Source of the DNA: Oidiodendron maius Zn
Taxonomy: Eukaryota; Ascomycota; Leotiomycetes; Myxotrichaceae
Reading direction: 5' to 3'
DNA length: 64,000 bases
NCBI GenBank assembly: GCA_000827325.1
Contig: KN832872.1
Location: 1,922,001-1,986,000 of the forward strand
The notes under the pieces are model-generated. The model worked only from the letters and a program-made list of their open reading frames with translations. It was not told the origin of the DNA and did no database searches. Shown here piece after piece: positions 10,634 to 22,726 of the stretch (position 1 is the stretch's first letter; each line of letters starts with the position of its first letter). The translations under genes were made by a program, and so were the position numbers.

Positions 10634-12893
10634 TGCGGGGAGCTTTTGGCGTGGTAAGATTGAGGGTACTGTTTGTCAGGACAAGAATGGGAAGAGAAGA
10701 AGAGAGAGAGATGAAGAAGCAGAAATGGGATATATCATGTATTTATAGTTTGCTCATTCTCTGTGTCATGACCATGTAAGTACTAAGACGCTCTATAGTC
10801 TTACAATCGTGGGGTATTCCTTCGCCTAGACGTCATGTGAAAGCTTTCTCCGGGATTTCTCCGAGCCTCGACCGGCACGGGCCAGCTACGCCTCGGTTAT
10901 AATAGGGGTAGATCTGGTCAAGGCCATAGAATAGGATATCTAATAGGGGCGACTCAGATAATTGAATAGCTAGGTAGCCTGGATCATAAAGCCCGAGAGA
11001 ATTTAAATTCGTAAATGACTTTCGACAGCTCAACTATCTAGCTGGTGTAACAGTTATAACCCAACTAAGGCCAAACGATCTTGCTCGACGCCGTCCAAGA
11101 TCTGAGTGATTCTCATTGACTCCATACGCAGAAAGAATATTGGGAGTGTTAATCATACTCAAATAAATAACATCATCAGGGTGCGTCTTCCGCGTCTTCC
11201 TTGTCCTATTTGGAGGTCAAGTTTCTGGCTTTGGCTGCCGTGAAGATTGCTAAGCAATGTGATAACCGTTTACAGACATTGTAAAATCGACACGCTGGAC
11301 AAATATTGTGAGATCGTTTATAAGTGCAGAGCTGATTCAAATCAAGCTGGGAATTATCTGCGAAAGTTAGTAGAGGAATTGTTTTAATTTTATTTTGGGT
11401 TCGAAAATGAAATGAATAGCCTAGCCAAACGTAACGGGTGATATGGGGAGGACAGCTTCATTCCATTGTTAACAGAAGTGGCATTATCTGAATAGGCTCC
11501 TGCTGATATGAATTGATTAGCCCCAGATGATGACGGAACTACTAAATGACCAAGTGACTGCTTCTCCCCTACATGGGATCATAGTACTTCGTTTTAGCCG
11601 ATTAGGGCCGGATATATCTTCTTCGTATAGAATGAATAGCCCGAAAATACTACGACCAGGGAGCATACGCAGAAGGTTAGCAAGGGTTGGAATGGGTGTG
11701 CTAATGTTCCCTGGCGTGTTGTATTTCTCCAGTCATGAGCTCGGGCGTTCCGCTGGATGGTGTATGAAAACGACGAATGAGAGGATGCACATTGTGTTCG
11801 TGAGATTCGACGTGGGGCACGCGAGGCTGCATGACATTGACCGGCACTCTGATGTCACAGTAAACACTGTATCATTGGGAAGATACAGAGATGCGTAGAA
11901 GTGGATATAAAATATATTAAAGAACGGACGGCATCTTGAGACACGCTTAGCGTGTATGATGTTCAATCTATGTCTTTAACTTAAAATGAACCCGTCTCAC
12001 GCTATAAATATTTCTCGCTATATGTATTAAATAAATTTGAGGCAGAGCGAGATGATGACAGCGATTGTGTAACCCGAACACGACCCACGCAGACAATGCC
12101 CCCGACAGCCGAGATACGCCCATGAAGGTGCGGGGAATTATAAATGGCGATTGGATTACGCTCAAGATGTGTGGTGCCAGAGGGTAACGCTGTGATCTCG
12201 AAAAGGTCCATTCCTCTAATTGGTCTCTCGCCCGACTCCGGTGCAGTGGACTGATGCCGGTCATCGTTCCAAGCATGGAAGCTGGCCCAAGAGGGACTGG
12301 TGCTGCATGGGATCGCATGGGACGGCACGGGTTTCCACATCTACTCATACGTTGTGGTATATCCTGCTGAGAACTCGCAAGGAAAAAAAATATCATTTGC
12401 ATTTGACATAGAGAATTAATAAGACCCTCATGAGTTTCTGCCGTAATTCATAATCTCTGGCATCCCATAACTGATATATTATACCTCATGCTCTTCGTGA
12501 AGATCTCGTCGCCGTCGTCGCACATATATGGCAATGACGAAGGTACGAGACACTTAGTTTGCAAACCCAGCCTTATCTGACCAATCCAGCACTGCATGAT
12601 GCAGTTTCCAAGATCATCTGCAGATAACACGCCCGTCATCCCCAGCGACAGCTGCAGAGGGTCAGGAGACCCGATCTATGCGGCTCTGCGACATTGCGGC
12701 TCTGCAGCTTCTATGCTCGAGGTTTCTAAGCACATAGAGGTTCTGAGGTTGGCAATTCGGGATTCTTCTCTCTGTCTCACAATCCAACAGTCTCATCACA
12801 TAACTGTCAAGTTTTGCCCTACATATTTCCGAATCAGTATTAATATATCTTCAAGCTGATAACTACTCACCTTTCCGGATAACAATCGACAAT
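10634..12893. other. Long divergent intergenic region
   Basis: About 2.3 kb between the start codons of cyanase and the TauD-like gene. The frames present (for example 11527-11898 and the minus frames near 12000-12400) lack splice support, composition or motifs of real genes. No RNA gene or repeat was recognised. The A+T-rich middle may hold decayed sequence. Confidence 0.5.
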
Positions 12894-14455
12894 ATGGCAA
12901 CTACCACAGTGACCACCGTTGAGCCCGAAACCAAGTTCGCATCTCCTATTCTTCCAAAATCGAACCATTCTCTGTCTGCCCCGCCGGACGAGGCAGACGA
13001 TGACGTTGTTCGCCCTGATATAGAGTGGATTCCATCACACAAAACTTATGCCAAGCGCGTGGAACAACTCAAACTCAACTGTATGGGCAGACAAACAACT
13101 ATTCCAGAAGGCTGGCCAGAGAAGTTGGATGCAGCAAGGGTCTGGAGTGGCTCTGACTTCAAAGACGATATGAGAAAATGTATTCTTCAATTCGAAGAGA
13201 GTGATATCGCTGAAATCGAAAACGGACTAGCACACTTCAAAGGCACGTATTCAAGAATAGTAGCCTCTCGACACCAACAGATAACAACAAAGCTAGACTT
13301 TCTTCCGGGCTGACGTATAAGTAGGGTTGCCTCATAACAATGACCCAGATAACGTGAACACAGAAACTTTTCCTCTCCCCACCCTTGGGGCCAAGTTGAA
13401 CAATGTATCAAAGCAAATCCACGACGGGATCGGCTTTGCAGTGCTAAGGGGACTGGATCCCAAAAAATACTCCCCTCGTGATAATATCCTATTGTATGTG
13501 GGTATAACCAGCTACATCGCTGAGGTTCGAGGGTGCCAGGACTATGATGGTAGAATGGTTGGTAAGTAGGACAAACACTAGGCTCATGCCGACATACTTC
13601 GGAAGATACTTATCGAGGCAAAGTTCATATTCAGGACATCCGTGAGGACGTTCGAGATTATGCAAAGAGAGGGCCGTTCTCTCCATATACCTCTCGTGCG
13701 CAGGTATGTTCTTCTTTTAAGCTTCTCCGAACCCGAAGAATCTTTGTCAGTCAGGCTAACCCGCAGTCTAGCCCTTTCACACCGATCGCTGCGATATCCT
13801 CTCGCTATACGCCTACGACGTCTCGCCCACTGGCGGAGAGTCTGTCATTGCTTCCGGTGGAAAGATATATAACGAGATTGCCGACAAACGACCTGACATC
13901 GTCCACCTCTTGGCCGATGACAAGTGGATCTTTGATGAGTAAGTTTCCACCGGTTCGCCGAATCGTGATTCCTTAACAGTGACTAGGTTTCACAATGGCG
14001 ATTACCACCGAAGGCCACTGCTGCATAAGTTTGGCTCACATGGACCCGGATTCGTATACTCCCGCCGTCCACTAACAGGTGCATGGTTCTCACCGCACCA
14101 CCCATCCGTCCCAGCCATGTCTGAGGAGCAGGCCGAGGCACTGGATGCCGTCCACTTCACTGCTGAAAAACATCAGCTAGAACTACGCCTGCAACGCGGC
14201 GACATCGAGCTTCTAAACAACTTCGCTCTCTTCCACGCACGTCGTGAATTCGTCGACGACCCGTCCGCCCGTCGCCACATGATCCGTCTCTGGCTCCGCA
14301 ACAAGGATTACGCCTGGGAATCGCCTGAAGTAGTTGCACGGTCAGGCCGCGAAATCTATGATCCTAACAGTCCGTTTAGAGCCAACCCTGTGTGGGATAT
14401 CAACTGGAGCCCACCCCTCGGCCGAGGCCCTTGGAAACGTATGGAGTGCAACTAG
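12894..14455 (+). CDS. TauD/TfdA-family Fe(II)/2-oxoglutarate dioxygenase
   Basis: Five exons (12894-13242, 13325-13561, 13618-13703, 13772-13938, 13987-14455) give 435 aa. The fold is that of alpha-ketoglutarate-dependent taurine/alkanesulfonate-type dioxygenases, which hydroxylate small substrates with loss of CO2 from 2-oxoglutarate. Exon 4 opens with the iron-binding HTD motif. The distal iron ligand is the His in ALFHAR, and the Arg in RHMIRLWLR is the likely 2-oxoglutarate anchor. Every junction preserves frame and joins conserved sequence. The first intron (13243-13324) needs a GC donor (AAAG/GCACGT); the frame otherwise stops at 13311. Fungal members are very diverse, so the substrate cannot be read from sequence. 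Confidence 0.88.
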
Positions 14456-14808
14456 GTGCTTTACGCACTGGGACTCTAGTAGTCGTATTTGCATCTATTG
14501 CCGTACTGAAATCTCTCGTTAAAGCTTTTGTTGTTTCTTGGATTTTTTTGGTAATTTTTTTAAAATTTGTTTTCCCTTGTTTTTTTTTTTTTCTGTTACC
14601 CCTGGCAGTCGATGGGAAGGAATTTGATTAAAGCAAAGGGCGCCCCTACTCTGCTCTTGTGTGGTCTCACAATTTGACTAGGTTCTCATTTCGTTCTTCT
14701 CTTTATCTTAGCTGATTGTTTTTGGACCCTGGGGGCAATTCGGAATAAACTCACCGTATCCGATCCTTTCGTCCCGTCGTCAGGCTCACTGCATCCCATA
14801 TGGGTGCA
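14456..14808. other. Convergent intergenic region with T-rich tract
   Basis: Lies between two convergent 3' ends. A T-rich stretch with a long T run sits near 14546-14593, compatible with 3' processing of the dioxygenase transcript. Nothing else seen. Confidence 0.5.
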
Positions 14809-17643
14809 TCAAGGGATCTCATCCTCAATACTCGGGCCACTTTTGTCCCAATCGTCGTAGTACAATTGATGACACCAATACCAGTGATTCTCATATTTAT
14901 GTTTCTCCCGAAGCTCGACAAACTCTATCTCTATAGGTCAATTAGTACCTTCAACGTTCAAATGAACCGACATAGGATAAATAAACCATAAATATAGCAC
15001 ACAGAAACGTACCTCTCTTCGTGATTGCCATCTGTGTGTCTTTTATAAGTTGTATTTGTTTGGGTTCGAGGTTTGCTACTTCGGCAATGCTTGAATTATT
15101 CCAATCTAATCGGAACGGGGCAGATCCATTACAGGCGAAATGGAATCTCGAAAGTAGCATTTTGCAAGTATGGAAATAGCCTTTATACTGTTGGATGTGG
15201 CTATATCGGCACTATTTTACAGATTTTATTAGCTAGACGTTCTACGGTCAATAGATTAAGCCAGAGACTGAGCAAAGCTTACCTTTAAACCGTATGACAC
15301 CGCAAACCTTCTCCCGTGTCTTGAGCTCATTGCGGTATGATGGAGGAGAATAAATAGAGTGAGATATGTCTCCCACCAAGTACCTGGCTGGCAGCCGTCA
15401 ATCTGATTCTCGAGTTTTTGCAAGAGCTTTTCCCTCAAAGGCTGCAGGAACTTTTGGATGATAATCTGGTCTAGTTGAGTATCCATGATCGGAGGGAGTC
15501 TTATTTTTCCATAGTTTGGATTCGCCTGGTCAGACACTTGTTTTATTCCTAGAGCGTTGTCACTTTGCAACTCCCACGGGAACTCGATAAGGCGAGACGT
15601 CATCCACAAATCCAGTGCTAGTTTTACTAGAGAGTTCTGTACATAGTAAGAAAAGGCACAGATGAACTACTAATGGATTGAAGTGTACTTACAGATCCCG
15701 TCTCTGTACATTTAATGGCCATGGAGATAGTTCTAAACAGTAGATCGTCATCTCGTACTAGTTCAAGATATGAATATTTGGCAGTATTAATATGGTCCTG
15801 GATATTAGCGGTAATTATAGGGATGTCTCTTAGACAGAAATGAGGCATCTTCATTTGTTGTTTAACCCCGTCAGAATCAGTCCACTTGTAGTGTACTGTA
15901 TCCTCTGGTGTAGGCTGGAACTCAGCACAGGATATACAAAGTTCCTGTCCAACGACGCGCTGCGTGATGGTAGTTTCCACGGTTGAAGAGCTTGGCATTG
16001 ATACATCCTTAAGATCATAGACTTCTCTTCTCTGAGTAAAGAAAGGACCGAAGGGTCCTATTAAGACATTAGGCTCGCCAACAGCAGCTGGGGTCAGTAG
16101 GGCATTGCTTACTCGATCGGAAGAAGAGAGATTGCTGCAGATTATATCCGAAGCAGTCAATTCTTACATTGCCTATTCGCATACTGGCGAATTGTATATT
16201 GCCCAATAGCCTATTGCGCATTCGCCGATTGCACTTTCGCCTATTGCTTTTACATGCGATAGAGTTGCACTTAGAGCACAATTCGTAGGGGCTTTTCTTG
16301 TGGCGATCGCACTGTGAGGGATATTAGCATATCAATGAGTTATGGCCATTTAGGTGCCTACCCCTTTCTTGAGGTGTCTACAATGCTCACAAGCACCATT
16401 TTGTCGCGCCAGATTCGCTTCTCTGCGCTGCTCGGGACTTAAAGGTCCTCGAGTTACGTGGCGTTTACCGAAGACTCCTCTAGTTCCCTGGGTCTGGCCC
16501 TCTCCGTCTCGGTGAATTTCTTCTATTTTCTAAACTAAGTCAGCATTTAAACTTAAGATCAGTACTGGTATTTGCGTACATCATAGCCTTGCATTTTTTG
16601 ATCGGTCTTCTCCAATATTGTGCCCTCCGAATCTGGCAGGCATTGAATTATATTGATTGACAACTCTTCTGCTTTTGTAGCAACACCCGTTTGTGACGGA
16701 GACATTTTGGAATGCAGAATAGGCTGACTCTGGAAATCAGTAGTCCAAAACTCAGTATTACCTATGGGCATTGCGAGATTGCTAGTGATATGATCTCCTA
16801 TCAAGTTTCGCTGTTGGGGTAAGTGACTGGTGTTGGTAGGGGTTAACGTGAGTAAGGCCCTGTCCAATAGACTAGGGTAACTAAGACAGAAGGGAATGCC
16901 TTCTGAGTTAAACGTATTATTATTGGTGATTGCAAGTGGTATCTCTGTGGCTCTCAAGCTCTCCAGAGGCGCTGCACTTGTGTCGCCAGATTGCCCATGC
17001 CGAAAAATCATAGGCTGGGCTAGATGCGGGAACGGCTCCGCATATAGAACATCAATAGGGGGACCAGCATTTACACTGGTATCACTCTGTTTTTGAGGTG
17101 GCCCCATGACGTCCGCTGAGAAATGGTTGGCCATGCCAAATGCATTATCATATAGCTCCGGCAGACCCTCAATCTGCGGAGCGATGGTGGACAGGCCTGC
17201 GACGTGGCCCATTGGCCATTTTGGTCCCATGTCGACCAATTGCCGTGGCCATTCAAAGTCGTAGCTTGCAGCTGCCAGATCTGCATCAGTGGCTAATCCT
17301 GCTTTAGGTCAGCATGGTGGAGCCAGGAAGGAGACGGGGATCCCAACGTACCGTAGGTACCTTGAGAAAATGGTAATTGTTGCGTACGGCTCATTGCATG
17401 CCTGTTGGGTATCCCTTCATCCAGCCTATGAGGGAAGGCCGTAGCTAGGAACTCCCGCCGATTCTGATAGGCAGAAAGCGGACGCCACACAACTCCATTT
17501 GGACGAGAGGTGGAAGGTGGCACAGCTGGCTGGGGCCCGGTGGGAGCCATGTCTTCCCAGAATAGTTGGTGAGTTTCCATTTCGTGCCCATCAGATCTCG
17601 CAAGGCTCTGACTGTTGCCCAAGCGTGCCGCACCGGGGTCCAT
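14809..17643 (-). CDS. Zinc-cluster transcription-factor-like protein, eight exons, one junction unresolved
   Basis: Minus-strand exons: 17352-17643, 16580-17298, 16362-16529, a block 16311-15693, 15283-15636, 15013-15211 and 14809-14930; roughly 800 aa. The zinc cluster is central, not N-terminal: CEHCRHLKKG is spliced to CDRHKK..LCSKC. The C-terminal half (FTQRR, LWMTSRLIEF, ILLHHTA, LLSRFHFACNG, ending YYDDWDKSGP) fits a large fungal family of such proteins. All exons except the block join in phase. Within 16311-15693 the zinc-cluster frame runs to a stop near 16069 while the downstream exon uses another frame from about 16163, and I found no good GT-AG intron that reconciles them. A 15-bp minisatellite lies at the changeover. 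The gene may have a non-consensus intron or be frameshifted. Function: probable nuclear regulator, targets unknown. Confidence 0.7.
16158..16247 (-). repeat. 15-bp coding minisatellite in the zinc-cluster gene
   Basis: Six consecutive 15-bp units, each ending ttgc on the plus strand (16158, 16173, 16188, 16203, 16218, 16233), the last three most alike. The unit is five codons, so in the zinc-cluster frame it encodes pentapeptides of the pattern x-N-R-x-x just after the cluster (SNRRK, CNRRM, RNRLL, GNIQF, then the more diverged ASMRI). Confidence 0.8.
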
Positions 17644-18227
17644 CTCACCGGTCCTCTATTTTTGTCGAATCAGGCTGGGACATCAGATTGAAAAGGATGC
17701 AATCGGACAGCCATAATGTATGCTTGACACAGGAACTGAAACTTCGGGGTGTACAGGCATAACCTCTTCCTTTATGGCTACCAGAAGCCGATGCGCCCTC
17801 TTGGGGCCGCATCGTTAGGCCACCATGGCGGGCTGCAGGCAGCATTAGGCTCTGCAAGGCAGAATATCTCGGTCAGATGCGAGCAGTTTCGGCTTTTGCA
17901 TGGCTCACCGCGTTTCCGGGTCAGTCACCGCGTTTCCAGATTGGGCACCGCTTTTCTCATCTTGACGCCGTGTCCGCTGTACTTGCAGTAAGGCTGTTCG
18001 CGAAGAACTAGCGATGAATGAACATATTTACCTCGAGAAAGCCCAGCATGAGCACCCTTTCAATCCAGTCGGTGACCTGGGCTGCCTAAAGATAGTCTCT
18101 CTCATCACGTCCGCTCTCCGCTACTCAGGACAAAGCCGCACCTTCGTCAGGTTACCTCCTCTAGTACTTCTTCGTTAAGCTTACCACCCAACCGTGTGGT
18201 CCCCCCTCGCTGGCGCCGAGGTCAGCC
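17644..18227. other. Divergent intergenic region
   Basis: Promoter region between the zinc-cluster gene (-) and the acetyltransferase (+). Three near-copies of the motif caccgcgtttc / caccgctttt occur between about 17905 and 17955. No gene seen. Confidence 0.5.
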
Positions 18228-19219
18228 ATGGTCCGAGTCCGATTGGCTGCACCGGCCGACGTCGAGGACATCGTGCGGGTAGTCATGGCAGCAATGCCTT
18301 ACGACCCCCAGTGGGATTATCGATTCCCCCGTCGTGGCAAGTTCGCTGAGGATCACTACCGGTACACCAAGATGTTATACGAGCACTTCTTAGATGCTGC
18401 CAACGACGATTGGCGGGTCTTGGTGGTCGAGCTCACATCGGGCGAGGAAGAGGGACCCACCGTAGCTCACCAAGGAGCGCCGCCGGTGCCGTGGTGTATG
18501 TCGAGTGTCGGAGATGGCAACGACGATGTCCAATCTGGTGCCCAGGGGAGCAAGATTGTGGCCTTTTCGGTATGGGACGTTTCTTATATCAAGAAGAGGA
18601 TCCATGGGTCCTCGTATCAACCCCAGAATCGTCTGTATCAGGTCTTCCGGAAGGCTACACTCCGCTAACGTCTCTAGCATCCCTTTACATCGCAAGACAT
18701 GGTGGAGATACTCGACGAGATGCAAATCCAGCCCGGGTGAAGGCGTCCAAAGACAGCGCAGCTGATTCCAAGAGGCATTTTACTAAGTATGGCCGTTACG
18801 CCATTAGGCTACAGATTCTCGGCACCCATCCTGCCCATTGGAGGCATGGTTATGCCTCGGCCCTTTGCCACTGGGGGATGAAGATTGCGGCAGAGGAAGG
18901 ATTAGTAGTTCAGGTTGTCGCTGGCAAAATGGGGCACAAGCTATATACACATCTCAATTTCAAAACTCTGGGTGAGGTTGTCAAACAAGTCCCTGGCGAG
19001 GAAATGAAGGTGATTTCACACGCCATGGTTTTTGACCCCAAGGAGCAAGCTCGCTCTGTGGCCAGTTATGAAGGCAACAAGGCTATTTCGGTTGCCTTCT
19101 GTGTGCAGGATACGAATTATGGCATTCACGAGCACTGTCAACGAAAAGATGTGTTGAAACATATAGGAATCGTACATAGTCCAATGCTACAGTTTGATTT
19201 AAGGGGTCTGAGGATATAG
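18228..19219 (+). CDS. GNAT-family N-acetyltransferase
   Basis: Exons 18228-18630 and 18678-19219, 314 aa. The intron (47 nt) has a weak donor GTCTGT but a CTAAC branch site and CTAG acceptor; splicing joins SYQPQN to PSLYIARHGG in phase. The acetyl-CoA binding region is visible as LQILGTHPAHWRHGYASALCHWG, where the basic/Gly loop binds the pyrophosphate, followed by a typical GNAT segment ending in MGHKLYTHLNF. The N-terminus begins VRVRLAAPADVEDI, as in other fungal GNAT proteins. It transfers an acetyl group from acetyl-CoA to an amine; the acceptor is unknown. The C-terminal tail after about residue 255 is not part of the conserved domain. Confidence 0.82.
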
Positions 19220-19734
19220 TCCTCGCCGCAGGCCCATGCCGCCTCTGGTAGACTCTAGAGACCACATTCAAGCCCACGAACAGGTCTGTTCTTCTACATG
19301 GGATTACTCCTCTACACAAACTAAAATGGCTCCCTTAGGCCACTGATTGACATTTGAAAGATGTTTCAAACTTGAACAAGCCACAATGACACAAATGATT
19401 CGTAGACTGACCGCGGGCTAATAATGCCACTCACCGAGTTTACTTCCGGTAAGGCATGACCATATTATTCATGAGTTTAGTCACTCATCACCATGTAAGC
19501 GTCTACCGTGATTCTTTTCTTGACCGATATTCCGTTTTCGTACCCCGTTTCCCTTTTTGGAAACCAGCCTTGTCGTTAAGCACTTATACCGCATTTCCGT
19601 CCTCGGCGCCGTATTCTTCTTAAGGATACAGGAAATCTGCCTCAGCGCCGTCTTTATGCAAAGAGTAACTCTAGCTACGGCAGTATCGATGCGATTCTCT
19701 GTTATATACACCCTCGCGCGTTCCATCGTGTAAA
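19220..19734. other. Intergenic region
   Basis: About 515 bp between two plus-strand genes. It holds the 3' flank of the acetyltransferase and the promoter of the next gene. No credible ORF, RNA or repeat. Confidence 0.5.
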
Positions 19735-20348
19735 ATGAAGTTAGACGTCTTACACCAGTATAACTCGAGTCTGAACAAGTACGAAAGCATGCCGAGGGCC
19801 AAGGTGCTTGCCCTCAAATCCCATCATCAACACAAGAAACCAAAGAGACCACCGTCTAGTACTGTTATGGAGTCGAGGTAAGAGACTAAACATGTCCTCT
19901 AATTTGGGGATGTTAATAATTGTGTAGCGAAACACCTGTGCAAGATATGAGCAACGAGATCGGATCCGAATCGCCTCCAACCCCCTTTGAAAGAGTCGAC
20001 TTCCAGTCCAACTCCCATGGTGACATTAATACGAACACCTTACCTTGGTTGTGGGAAAAGACGCAGCCCTGGGTTGACGACCAACAGGATTTTACCAATC
20101 AAAACGAGTCTGCTTTTCAACTCACTGGTTTCCCAGCCACATTTCCGGACAGCCCGAGAGAGATGCCATATTTGCAAGATGGCGCCGAATATGCTGTAGA
20201 TTCTTTGGCTGACTGGCTGGAAGACTGGAAGATATCCTCGGCTTCCACGGAGCCAAGATTGGTTGCAGTGACACTGCCACCGGCATCTCACAAACGTCGT
20301 TCGAAGCGTGAAGCGAAGATCAAATCGAAGCCAAGGGCTTCAAACTGA
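19735..20348 (+). CDS. Hypothetical protein with acidic middle and basic C-terminus
   Basis: Two exons, 19735-19877 and 19928-20348, joined by a 50-nt intron with donor GAG/GTAAGA and acceptor GTGTAG; 187 aa. I do not recognise the family. The first exon is basic (Lys/His-rich, KKPKRPPSS), the middle is acidic and Trp-rich (LPWLWEKTQPW, LADWLEDWK), and the end is strongly basic (KRRSKREAKIKSKPR), resembling a nuclear localisation signal. Two short Trp-rich amphipathic stretches next to a basic tail would suit a small nuclear or activation-domain protein, but that is speculation. The clean intron is the main reason to believe it is coding. It may also be a remnant of a larger regulator. Confidence 0.5.
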
Positions 20349-20617
20349 GACTTGATACGAAAGTCCAAATACGTTTAAATTGTGGCGATACTTTATTTCG
20401 ATAATATAGTTTAGTTCTATTTTAGTAGAGGGAGATGACGTGCATACATGTTCGGATGCAGACAACGCCACACAAGGCAACCCGCAAGGCAGATTAATGA
20501 GGCAATTACGTCCAGGCAGATTTATATACGTTTTATATATTGTTATTCATGACCGGTTATTATATTATACTTGAATTTGTGCAAACGTCTCGAGAAACCA
20601 ATTTGCCGTCAATCAAC

Positions 20618-22113
20618 ATGTCACTCCCTGAAGCTAAGCTTTATCGCCTAACAGCAACTGAAGTCATCGCTCGCCTTAAGTCTGGAGACTTCAAAGTGGA
20701 AACATATGTTCGGTCTCTGCTATCCCGCATTGAAGAGCGGGAGCCAATTGTGAAGGCATGGGCGTATTACGACCCTTCACATATTATTGACCAAGCTAGG
20801 AGGCTTGATAACACCCCGCGGGAGGAGAGAGGGCCATTGCATGGAATACCAATCGGGATCAAAGATGTGATATACACTCAAGGTCTGCACCAAGTGGTTA
20901 TGAAGATCTCATCTTCCTGACGCATTTTCTAGATATGCCCACTCGGCATAACTCCCCAATATATGACAGCTCTGAGCCACACTTGGATGCTGCTACCGTT
21001 TCAATTTTAAGGCGAGCTGGCGCTATTATTTTTGGTACGCCATCCATGGAAATATCTATATATATTTGCATGAGATACTAATAATTTCCGTGGCAAAAGG
21101 AAAGACTGCAACGGCTGCCTTCGCTGCTGTCGGTGATGGCCCAGCAACAAGAAATCCACACGACCCCGAACGTACTCCTGGAGGATCCTCGTCTGGTTCT
21201 GGAGCAGCTGTTGCTGATATGCATGTCCCCCTTGCGCTAGGAACCCAGACTGGTGGCAGCGTTATACGCCCTGCATCTTTCAATGGCATATTCGGGATGA
21301 AACCGACCTGGGGTGCCATTTCTACTGATGGCCAAAAGATATTCTCTCCTATTTTCGACACTGTAGGGGTTTTTGCTAGAAGTGCGGATGACCTACAGTT
21401 GCTTGCCGATGTTTTCCGCCTTACAGGTGATAGCACCACAATACCGTTTCAGATAGAAGGTTCTCGATTTGCAGTGCTAAAAACAGTGCATTGGAAGCAA
21501 GCTGAACAAGACACCGTCATTGCTATGGAGACTATCGCTCGGTTGCTACGATTACATGGTGCTACTGTTGAAGAGGTTGAGCTTCCCCCCGATTTCGAAA
21601 ACTTACACTTGTGGCACAAGCAAACGATAAATACAGACGGAGCGGTATCCTTTTACAGAGAATACACTATTGCCAAGGAACTGCTGCCTGAAATGCTAGT
21701 TCGCTATGTTGAGAAGGAGCAAGGATATTCGAATAGTGATAAGCTGAGCGCTATGGATAATATTGCCCGTCTTCGTCCTAGAATTGATGATATATTGAGA
21801 GGTTATACAGCTGCAATTACTCCCAGCACCCGGGGAGCGGCCCCATTTGGTTTCAAAACTGGTTCCCCTATCTTCAACTCATTATGGACAGTATGAAACT
21901 AGCCGTTCCGATATAAAGTTTTACACATAGCTGAACTGCTCACAGGCTCTGCACACCCCAGTTATAAACTTTCCAGGATTTGCTAGCAGTAATGGCTTAC
22001 CCATAGGACTTTCTCTAGTCTCCGCGAGATATACTGACCAGCGTCTCCTGAAGGTAGCTAAGGAAGTAGAGAAGCTCCTCCAGTCCCATGGCGGGTGGGA
22101 ATCCAAATTATGA
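20618..22113 (+). CDS. Amidase (amidase-signature family)
   Basis: Four exons (20618-20882, 20933-21034, 21100-21890, 21946-22113), 441 aa. Hydrolase of the amidase-signature family, releasing ammonia or an amine from an amide. The Ser-cisSer-Lys triad is visible: Lys in PIGIKDVI, the cis-Ser in the GGSSSGSGAA loop, and the nucleophilic Ser in TQTGGSVIRP. Introns are 50, 65, 55 nt and each junction joins conserved sequence in phase. The first donor (GTCTGC) is weak. The start at 20618 (MSLPEAKLYRLTATEV) aligns with the family N-terminus; an earlier in-frame ATG at 20540 would add 26 residues. The protein is somewhat shorter than many family members, mainly between the catalytic core and the C-terminal PVINFPGF segment. 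Substrate unknown. Confidence 0.88.
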
Positions 22114-22726
22114 CTCGAATTTGTCGTTAACTTATGAGACGCCCCTTGGAAAATACGAATAAGAACGTTGGCGCTGGTTGCGACTGGTCTTAGAGCACTT
22201 CTTTTGATCTAATATAGTGCATCTCCTTCGTTAGGCAGATCGTGCCCTGAGTTTTAGTCTATATAGAGTTAGATACCAACAGAATTCAGTACAGCAGTTT
22301 GTAAATTTACATTAAAGATGGCTTGTTACTCGTTAGGTTTTCTCTAACTCCCCTCGAAGCACGGTACGAGTACACTAATTCCAAGGGCGGAAGCGGAGAA
22401 TATTTAACCCATACAATCCCTGAATTAAGCGAGACCTACCATTCGACAAACAATTTCTCTATGTAATGTTAGCTTCTCCACTTATTCCAAATAACACTTA
22501 TTATATATGTAACAACGCCGTAACTTCAAGATTTCATTATAATACTTAAGGTACAATCACAGTTTCAATTACTCATCATCAGCGTCCTCTCAAGCAATCA
22601 ACTGATATGTTTAAAATCGACGATTCTTTGTTACCTATCAACTATATCGAACATTTGAAACCCCAGGCCATTACTCGCGAAGACTGGTATGAGGGGGACG
22701 CCCGACCGCAATCTCTAAAAGGTTCT
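22114..22726. other. Intergenic region
   Basis: 3' flanks of the amidase (+) and of the first tandem paralogue (-). A 52-codon plus-strand frame (22607-22765, beginning MFKIDDSLLP) overlaps the 3' end of the paralogue and is not supported by splice sites or homology I recognise. Confidence 0.5.

Noticed and set aside
11527-11898. 123-codon plus-strand frame in the cyanase/TauD intergenic region
   Set aside because: No motif, no plausible intron, mixed composition; a chance frame.
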